A stretch of DNA of 64,000 nt from VGTK01 sp046327915 (GTDB lineage Bacteria; Desulfobacterota; Binatia; UBA12015): positions 62,001 to 126,000 of the forward strand of contig JAXLXO010000016.1 of NCBI GenBank assembly GCA_046327915.1, in the 5' to 3' direction. Under the pieces are notes generated by a model that saw only the letters and a list, made by a program, of their open reading frames with translations, was not told the DNA's origin and searched no databases. Made by a program: the position numbers and the translations under genes. Shown piece after piece: positions 58,574-64,000 of the stretch (position 1 is its first letter; every line of letters begins with the position of its first letter).

Positions 58574-60973
58574 ATGGAAGCCGGGGAAGCGGTGGAGAAG
58601 GACCCGGTCTGCGGGATGACCGTCAAGAACCCGCGTCCGGAGCGCTCGGTCGAGCACGCGGGGCGGGTCTATCATTTCTGCAGCGACCGCTGCCGGGACC
58701 GCTTCGCGGCGGACCCGGAGGGCATCCTGTCGCGTCCGCCGCCCGACCGGAGCGCGGCCTCGCACGGCGCCGCGGGGCACGGCGCTTCCCACGGCCACGC
58801 GCACGCGCACGGTACGGCGTCGCCGGGGCCGGCGGCACCCGCGCCGCCGGGCACGATCTACACCTGCCCGATGCACCCGGAGGTGCAGGAGCCTCGTCCC
58901 GGGGCGTGCCCGTTCTGCGGCATGGCCCTCGAGCCGATGGGGCCGCCGGCCGCCGACGCCGGTCCCAACCCCGAGCTGCTCGACATGACCCGACGCTTCC
59001 GCGTGGCCCTCGTGCCCGCGGCGGTGGTGTTCCTGCTGGCCATGTCCGAGATGATCCCCGGGCAGCCGGTGCAGCACGCGGTGCCGTGGACCGCGCTCGC
59101 GTGGCTGCAGCTCGTGCTCGCCACGCCGGTCGTGCTCTGGGCGGGAGCGCCGTTCTTCGAGCGTGCGCTCGTCTCGCTCCGGAACCGCAGCCCGAACATG
59201 TTCACGCTGATCGCGCTCGGCACGGGAGCCGCGTGGGGCTACAGCACGTTCGCGACGCTCTTCCCGGGATTCATCCCGGAATCGCTGCGCGTGCACGGCG
59301 GCGTACCGCCGCTCTACTTCGAGGCCGCCGCCGTGATCACGGTGCTGGTGCTGCTCGGGCAGGTGATCGAGCTGCGCGCGCGCGAGCGCACCGGCAGCGC
59401 GATCCGCGCGCTGCTCGGGCTCGCCGCGAAGACCGCGCGTCTGGTCCGCGCCGACGGCAGCGAGGCGGACGTCCCGATCGAGGACGTGAAGCCCGGCGAC
59501 GTGCTGCGCGTCCGTCCCGGCGAGAAGGTCCCCGTCGACGGCAGCGTGGTCGACGGCGCCAGCGCGGTCGACGAGTCGATGCTGAGCGGCGAGCCCATCC
59601 CCGTCGCGAAGGCGGCGGGCGACCGCGTGACCGGCGCGACCGTCAACGGCACCGGCAGCTTCACCATGCGCGCCGAGCGTGTCGGCGCCGAGACCGTGCT
59701 GGCGCAGATCGTCGACATGGTGGCGCGCGCGCAGCGCAGCCGCGCGCCGATCGATCGTCTCGCCGACGCGGTGGCGGCGTGGTTCGTGCCGTCCGTCGTG
59801 GCGGCGTCGCTGCTGGTGTTCGTGGTGTGGGCGCTCGCCGGGCCGGAGCCGCGCCTCGCGTACGCGCTGGTGAACGCGATCGCCGTGCTGATCATCGCGT
59901 GCCCGTGCGCACTCGGGCTCGCGACGCCGATGTCGATCATGGTGGGCGTCGGCCGCGGCGCGACCGCCGGGGTACTGGTCAAGAGCGCCGAGGCGCTCGA
60001 GCTCATCGAGAAGGTCGACACCGTGATCGTCGACAAGACCGGCACGCTCACCGAGGGCAGGCCGCGGCTCGTGACGGTCGTGCCGCTCACCGACGCGAGC
60101 GAGGAGGACGTGCTGCGCGTCGCAGTCGCGCTGGAGCGCTCGAGCGAGCATCCGCTCGCGGCGGCGATCGTCGGCGGCGCCGCTGAGCGCGGCGTCGCGG
60201 CGGATCCCGCGACCGACTTCTCGGCGGTGACCGGCAAGGGCGTGGTCGGGCGTACCGGCGGCGTCGCCGCGGCGCTCGGCAATGAAGCGCTGCTCGCCGA
60301 GCTCGGCATCCGCGGGACGGTCCCGTCCGAGCGCGTTGCGGAGCTGCGCGCGCGGGGACAGACGGTGATGTTCGTCGCGCGCGACGGCGGCCTGCTGGGC
60401 CTCGTCGGCGTCGCCGACCCGGTGAAGGAATCGACCGCGGCGGCGATCGCCGAGCTGCACCGCGCGGGGTTGCGCGTCGTGATGGTCACCGGCGACAGCC
60501 GCGCCACGGCGGAAGCCGTCGCGCGCGCGGTCGGCATCGACCAGGTCGAGGCCGAGGTCCTGCCGGAGCGCAAGGCGGAGGTGGTGCGCCGTCTGCAGGC
60601 GGCTGGACGCGTGGTCGCGATGGCGGGCGACGGCGTCAACGACGCACCCGCCCTGGCGCAGGCGCAGGTCGGCATCGCGATGGGCACCGGCACCGACGTC
60701 GCGATCGAGAGCGCTGGCATGACGCTCCTCGGCGGCGATCTGCGCGGACTGGTGCGCGCACGAAATCTCGGTGTCGCCACCATGCGCAACATCCGGCAGA
60801 ATCTGTTCTTCGCCTTCGCCTACAACGTGCTCGGGATCCCGCTCGCGGGCGGCGCGCTCTATCCGGCCTTCGGCCTGCTCCTGAGCCCGATGGTCGCGAG
60901 CGCGGCGATGAGCCTCAGCTCGGTGTCGGTGATCGCGAATGCGCTGCGGCTGCGTCGCGTTCGGCTCGACTGA
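58574..60973 (+). CDS. P1B-type copper-transporting ATPase with N-terminal YHS and heavy-metal-binding domains
   Basis: The enzyme exports Cu+ or Ag+ from the cytosol. The 799-residue protein has a YHS domain (about 9-55, DPVCGMTV and YHFCSDRC), a His-rich linker (64-79), and a heavy-metal-binding domain (about 96-121) with TCPMHPEV and CPFCGM. The P-type core carries the metal-binding CPC motif (Cys443, Cys445 in ACPCALG), the phosphorylation site DKTGT (Asp487), a TGDS hinge and GDGVNDAPALA. It lacks the common N-terminal CxxC ferredoxin-like HMA domain. The layout resembles the CopB/SilP-type group. It may confer copper or silver tolerance. Confidence 0.92.
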   Translation: MEAGEAVEKDPVCGMTVKNPRPERSVEHAGRVYHFCSDRCRDRFAADPEGILSRPPPDRSAASHGAAGHGASHGHAHAHGTASPGPAAPAPPGTIYTCPMHPEVQEPRPGACPFCGMALEPMGPPAADAGPNPELLDMTRRFRVALVPAAVVFLLAMSEMIPGQPVQHAVPWTALAWLQLVLATPVVLWAGAPFFERALVSLRNRSPNMFTLIALGTGAAWGYSTFATLFPGFIPESLRVHGGVPPLYFEAAAVITVLVLLGQVIELRARERTGSAIRALLGLAAKTARLVRADGSEADVPIEDVKPGDVLRVRPGEKVPVDGSVVDGASAVDESMLSGEPIPVAKAAGDRVTGATVNGTGSFTMRAERVGAETVLAQIVDMVARAQRSRAPIDRLADAVAAWFVPSVVAASLLVFVVWALAGPEPRLAYALVNAIAVLIIACPCALGLATPMSIMVGVGRGATAGVLVKSAEALELIEKVDTVIVDKTGTLTEGRPRLVTVVPLTDASEEDVLRVAVALERSSEHPLAAAIVGGAAERGVAADPATDFSAVTGKGVVGRTGGVAAALGNEALLAELGIRGTVPSERVAELRARGQTVMFVARDGGLLGLVGVADPVKESTAAAIAELHRAGLRVVMVTGDSRATAEAVARAVGIDQVEAEVLPERKAEVVRRLQAAGRVVAMAGDGVNDAPALAQAQVGIAMGTGTDVAIESAGMTLLGGDLRGLVRARNLGVATMRNIRQNLFFAFAYNVLGIPLAGGALYPAFGLLLSPMVASAAMSLSSVSVIANALRLRRVRLD

Positions 60974-61050
60974 CGCGGGCACGGCGCGCTAGAGAGACTC
61001 GCCGGCCGCGACGGCGCGTGCCGGAACCAACCGCAGGAGGCCCCGTTCCC

Positions 61051-62328
61051 ATGTCCGTGCCAACGTCCATCGTCGCCCTCGTCGCCCGCGAGATCCTCGA
61101 TTCGCGCGGCAAGCCCACCGTCGAGGTGGAGGTCCGGCTGCAGGGCGGGGCCGTCGGCCGCGCGGCGGTGCCGAGCGGTGCTTCGACCGGAGCGCACGAG
61201 GCGCTCGAGCTGCGCGACGGCGACAAGAAGCGCTACCGCGGTGCGGGCGTGCTCAAGGCCGTCGAGAACGTGCGCGGCGCGCTGACGAAGGCGGTGACCG
61301 GCCTCGACGCGCGCGAGCAGAAGGCGGTCGACGCGGCCCTGCTCGCGGCCGACGGCGATCCGCTGAAGAAGAAGCTCGGCGCCAACGCGATCCTCGCGGT
61401 CTCGATGGCGAACGCGCGGGCCGCGGCGGTGGCCGAGAACGTTCCGCTCTACCGCTGGCTCGGCGGCAAGGACGCCAACGTCCTGCCGGTGCCGTACATG
61501 AACGTGCTCAACGGCGGACAGCACGCGGTCGGCGGCGTCGACTTCCAGGAGTTCATGCTCGCGCCGACCGGCCTGCCGACGTTCCGCGAGGCGCTGCGCG
61601 CCGGCAGCGAGTGCTACCACGTGCTCAAGGAGATCCTGCACGACAAGGGGCTGTCGGTGAACGTCGGCGACGAGGGCGGCTTCGCGCCGGCGCTGCGCCG
61701 CAACGAGGACGCGCCCGAGCTGCTCGTGCAGGCGATCGAGAAGGCCGGCTACCGCCCCGGCGAGGACATCGTCCTCGCGCTCGATCCTGCGACCACCGAG
61801 CTCTACGCGGACGGCAAGTACGACCTCGCGCGCACGACGGGCGAGAAGAAGACCAGCGACGAGATGATCGCGCTGTGGTCGGACTGGTGCACGAAGTACC
61901 CGATCGTCTCGATCGAGGACGGCCTTGCCGAGGACGACTGGGACGGCTGGGCGAAGCTCACCGCCGCGCTCGGCAAGAAGATCCTGCTGGTCGGCGACGA
62001 CCTCTTCGTCACGCAGAAGGCCCGCCTCGAGCGCGGCATCGCGGCGCACGTCGGCAACGCGATCCTCGTCAAGCTCAACCAGGTCGGCTCGGTGAGCGAG
62101 ACCCTCGAGACCATGGACGTCGCGAAGAAGGCCGGCTACGCGCGCATGGTTTCGCACCGCTCGGGCGAGACCGAGGACGTCTTCATCGCCGACCTCGCGG
62201 TCGCCACCGGCGCCGGCAAGATCAAGACCGGCGCGCCGGCGCGCTCGGAGCGCGTCGCGAAGTACAACCAGCTGCTCCGCATCGAGGAGGAGCTGGGAGC
62301 GAACGCGCGCTACGCGGGCAAGAGCTGA
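61051..62328 (+). CDS. eno: Enolase
   Basis: Enolase interconverts 2-phosphoglycerate and phosphoenolpyruvate. The 425-residue length is normal. It has AREILDSRGKPTVEVEV at the N-terminus, PSGASTGAHEALELRD, metal and catalytic regions SIEDGLAEDDWDGW and LLVGDDLFVTQ, the signature LVKLNQVGSVSETLE and SHRSGETEDVFIADL. One segment is unusual: NVLNGGQHAVGGVDFQEFM replaces the common NGGAHADN, keeping the His. The ATG has a GGAGG site 10 bases upstream; a longer start at 61018 has none. It is a single gene followed by a strong hairpin. Confidence 0.96.
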   Translation: MSVPTSIVALVAREILDSRGKPTVEVEVRLQGGAVGRAAVPSGASTGAHEALELRDGDKKRYRGAGVLKAVENVRGALTKAVTGLDAREQKAVDAALLAADGDPLKKKLGANAILAVSMANARAAAVAENVPLYRWLGGKDANVLPVPYMNVLNGGQHAVGGVDFQEFMLAPTGLPTFREALRAGSECYHVLKEILHDKGLSVNVGDEGGFAPALRRNEDAPELLVQAIEKAGYRPGEDIVLALDPATTELYADGKYDLARTTGEKKTSDEMIALWSDWCTKYPIVSIEDGLAEDDWDGWAKLTAALGKKILLVGDDLFVTQKARLERGIAAHVGNAILVKLNQVGSVSETLETMDVAKKAGYARMVSHRSGETEDVFIADLAVATGAGKIKTGAPARSERVAKYNQLLRIEEELGANARYAGKS

Positions 62329-62337
62329 CGATCGGCT

Positions 62338-62368
62338 CCGAGCGTGCACCGGGACGGTGCGCGCTCGG
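62338..62368. terminator. Bidirectional terminator-like hairpin after enolase
   Basis: CCGAGCGTGCACCG (62338-62351) pairs with CGGTGCGCGCTCGG (62355-62368) over 14 bp with a single T-G wobble, around a GGA loop. It lies 9 bp after the enolase stop and 8 bp from the convergent crcB stop, so it probably ends both transcripts. Confidence 0.75.
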
Positions 62369-62376
62369 GGCCGGTT

Positions 62377-62757
62377 TCAGCCGAAGGCGCGGCCGAAGGC
62401 GAGGCCGAGCGTCGCGGCCGCGAGTCCCGCCAGCACGCTCACCGTGACGTACGCGAGCGCGCTCCCGGTGTCGCCGGCCTCGACCAGCCGCAGCGTCTCG
62501 TAGGTGAAGGTCGAGAAGGTGGTGTAGGCGCCGAGGAAGCCGACGCCGAGCGCGAGCCGGACCTCGGGCGGCCATGTCGCGAACTCGAGCGCGCCGCTCA
62601 GCGTGCCGAGCACGAAGCTGCCGGTCACGTTGATCAGCAGCGTCGCGAACGGGAACGGGGACTCGACGCGCGCGTCGACCGCGAAGGCGATCAGGTAGCG
62701 CGCGATCGCGCCGAGGAAGCCCCCGGCGCCGACGCAAAGCAGTCCGCGCAGCGTCAA
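62377..62757 (-). CDS. crcB: Fluoride channel CrcB/FluC
   Basis: FluC is a dual-topology dimeric channel that lets fluoride leave the cell. The 126-residue product has four membrane helices with the family pattern GGFLGAIARYLIAFAVD, ATLLINVTGSFVLGTLSG and GFLGAYTTFSTFTYETLRL, the last containing the Phe-box. The start is a TTG whose A overlaps the desaturase stop (TTGA); no other in-frame start gives the full first helix. No fluoride riboswitch was recognised upstream, since the gene is internal to an operon with the desaturase. Confidence 0.88.
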   Translation of the reverse strand: MTLRGLLCVGAGGFLGAIARYLIAFAVDARVESPFPFATLLINVTGSFVLGTLSGALEFATWPPEVRLALGVGFLGAYTTFSTFTYETLRLVEAGDTGSALAYVTVSVLAGLAAATLGLAFGRAFG

Positions 62758-63731
62758 GCGGGACGCGCCGACGCCTCGCGCAGCACGCTCAGGTAGCCGT
62801 GCGCGATCAGCGCGTTGTCGAGGACGCCGCGGTCGCGCAGCATCCGGTGCAGGCGCGGCAGGTTGTAGTGCGGGACGGTCATCAGGAGGTGGTGCTCGAG
62901 GTGGTAGTTGACGCCGTTCGGCGCGATCAGGGCGCGCTCCCACCAGCTGGTCGTCGTCGTGCGCGTGTTGCGCAGCGGATCGGCCGGGTCGGGCGCCATG
63001 GCGTGCTCGGCGATCGCGCGGATGCGCGTCACGAGCTGGAACGTCGTCATCCAGGCGACCACCCAGAGCAGGTACAGCATCGGGTGTCCGGCGGCCAGCA
63101 GGACGAGGAACAGCACCGCGTTGCTGATCGCGACGCCGCGCAGATTGCGCACGCCGCCGAAGGTCCGCGACTGCCGTCCCTGCGACAGGCCGAGGTCGCG
63201 CTTGACCGTCGCCTTGACGCGCTTCCAGCCGGTCTGTCCGGTGAGGTCGCGGACGATCTTGCGCTTGAGGCTCGCGCGCGTGGTCGGGAAGGGCAGCACG
63301 AGGCCGATGTCGGGGTCCTCCGCGGTGTAGTTCTTCGCGTGGTGCTTCAGGTGGTACGGCCGGTAGGGGAAGACGTCGGTCCAGACGGGGTACGCGCACA
63401 GCCAGTTGCCGGCCCAGTCGTTGAGCGTGCGGTTCGAGAACAGCGCGCGGTGGGCCGCGTCGTGCATCAGGATCGCCATGCCGAGCTGGCGCGTGCCGAT
63501 CAGCAGGAGTGCGAGCGCGATCGTCAGCGGGTTCGGCCACGCGGCGACCAGCGCCATCGAGCCGAAGATCGTCCCCCAGTTGATCGCGATCGACAGCCAC
63601 GACATCGCGTCGCGGTGCGTGATCAGCTCCTGGATCTCGGCGCGCGTCAGCTTGTCGAGCCAGCGCTCCTGGCCGGCGAGCGCGGGCCCGGCGTCGGCGA
63701 CGGTCGTGGCGGTATTCGTGGGCTGGTCCAT
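62754..63731 (-). CDS. Membrane fatty-acid desaturase
   Basis: The di-iron enzyme introduces a double bond in an acyl chain at the membrane. The 325-residue product has the three His boxes: HDAAH (His90, His94), HLKHH (His127, His130, His131) and HLEHH (about 276-280). Hydrophobic segments lie at about 48-64, 68-85 and 175-210. Spacing of the boxes matches the FA_desaturase family. The ATG at 63731 shares a base with the preceding stop (TGATG). It is flanked by the regulator-like gene and crcB in the same direction. Substrate and regiospecificity are not evident. Confidence 0.9.
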   Translation of the reverse strand: MDQPTNTATTVADAGPALAGQERWLDKLTRAEIQELITHRDAMSWLSIAINWGTIFGSMALVAAWPNPLTIALALLLIGTRQLGMAILMHDAAHRALFSNRTLNDWAGNWLCAYPVWTDVFPYRPYHLKHHAKNYTAEDPDIGLVLPFPTTRASLKRKIVRDLTGQTGWKRVKATVKRDLGLSQGRQSRTFGGVRNLRGVAISNAVLFLVLLAAGHPMLYLLWVVAWMTTFQLVTRIRAIAEHAMAPDPADPLRNTRTTTTSWWERALIAPNGVNYHLEHHLLMTVPHYNLPRLHRMLRDRGVLDNALIAHGYLSVLREASARPA

Positions 63732-64000
63732 CACAGAGCTCCCGAAAGTTCTTCGCTGGAGGGCATGTCGTCGCCGGTGAAGCGCACGTGCGCCGGCGTG
63801 TCGCCGGGCCGCGCACCCATCTCGCGCAGGAAGCTCGCCCAGCGGGAGCGGCCGGCGCGGTCGTAGCGCAGCAGCGTGTCGATCAACGCGCGGCGCTCGG
63901 CCGCGGGCACGAGCGCATCGGGCAGGCGCGGATCGAGCACGAGCTGCCGGATCGCGCGTCCGCCGAGCACGAAGGATTCCGCCATCGCCTGCTCGCGCGG
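63731..64000 (-). CDS. C-terminal part of a probable PaaX-family transcription regulator (5' end outside window)
   Basis: The open frame reaches the window edge without a stop, so the N-terminus lies beyond 64000; 89 residues remain. The segment IRQLVLDPRLPDALVPAAER with RALIDTLLRYDRAGRSRWAS resembles the C-terminal domain of PaaX-type regulators (the DPxLPxxLxP pattern). An internal ATG at 63985 exists but would give only 84 residues without a DNA-binding domain. PaaX proteins respond to aryl-CoA esters, for instance phenylacetyl-CoA. Its overlap with the desaturase gene suggests that they are co-expressed. Confidence 0.5.
   Translation of the reverse strand, partial: PREQAMAESFVLGGRAIRQLVLDPRLPDALVPAAERRALIDTLLRYDRAGRSRWASFLREMGARPGDTPAHVRFTGDDMPSSEELSGAL

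Noticed and set aside
62758..63816. Upstream extension of the crcB frame through the desaturase gene
   Set aside because: Out-of-frame, Arg/Ala-rich translation; only the part after 62757 is CrcB.

Overview
The window is a very GC-rich chromosomal segment in which genes are packed tightly, with many ATGA, GTGA and TGATG stop/start overlaps and frequent GTG starts. It carries a large flagellar cluster, a sugar/glycan operon, and a set of metabolic and signalling genes. No rRNA, tRNA, CRISPR array, insertion sequence or phage gene was seen. The flagellar layout (fliLMNOPQR-flhBAFG-fliA, then flgFGAHIJMNKL-csrA-fliW), the sigma-54-type promoters, a FlgJ fused to an M23 peptidase and a secreted protein with CDDGN cysteine repeats suggest a Gram-negative deltaproteobacterial-type lineage (Myxococcota, Binatota or similar). 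P- and L-ring genes confirm an outer membrane. The phylum is an inference.

Layout. Positions 1-11546 (+) hold the end of flgE, a sigma-54-like promoter, the switch and export genes fliL to flhA, the placement/number regulators flhF and flhG, sigma-28 (fliA) and a small membrane coiled-coil protein. Positions 11640-22659 (+) hold a second sigma-54-like promoter, rod, ring and hook-associated genes, csrA-fliW and a first MotA/MotB-like pair. Positions 22672-26843 (-) hold sthA, an HDOD protein, motB and motA in one overlapping operon. Positions 27023-31040 hold small unknown genes, a lytic transglycosylase and an AMIN-STN lipoprotein; three of these genes sit directly under sigma-54-like promoters.

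Positions 31162-46548 (-) are one operon of 13 genes for a modified sugar. It encodes an HddC-like nucleotidyltransferase, TPP-dependent E1 alpha and beta subunits, a GDP-mannose-4,6-dehydratase homologue, an HddA-like GHMP kinase, a class I methyltransferase, two extended SDRs lacking the usual catalytic Tyr, an RmlC-type cupin, two PhyH-type dioxygenases, FkbM and TylF methyltransferases and a three-headed GT2 glycosyltransferase. A sigma-54-like site lies upstream, which hints that the glycan decorates the flagellum.

Positions 46866-64000 hold an alpha-methylacyl-CoA racemase homologue, a GST, a sigma-54-preceded receiver plus second csrA, a BarA-like hybrid kinase, an M50 protease, an SDR, an acyl-CoA dehydrogenase, a large secreted protein, a copper-type P1B ATPase, enolase, a fluoride channel, a fatty-acid desaturase and the end of a probable PaaX-type regulator.

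How it works together. The seven sigma-54-like sites suggest a tiered flagellar programme: sigma-54 for the basal body and accessory genes, then sigma-28 (fliA) held by FlgM, whose promoter matches sigma-28. CsrA/FliW, and a second CsrA near a BarA-like kinase, would add post-transcriptional control. The sigma-54 activator, fliC, fliF and fliG are outside the window.
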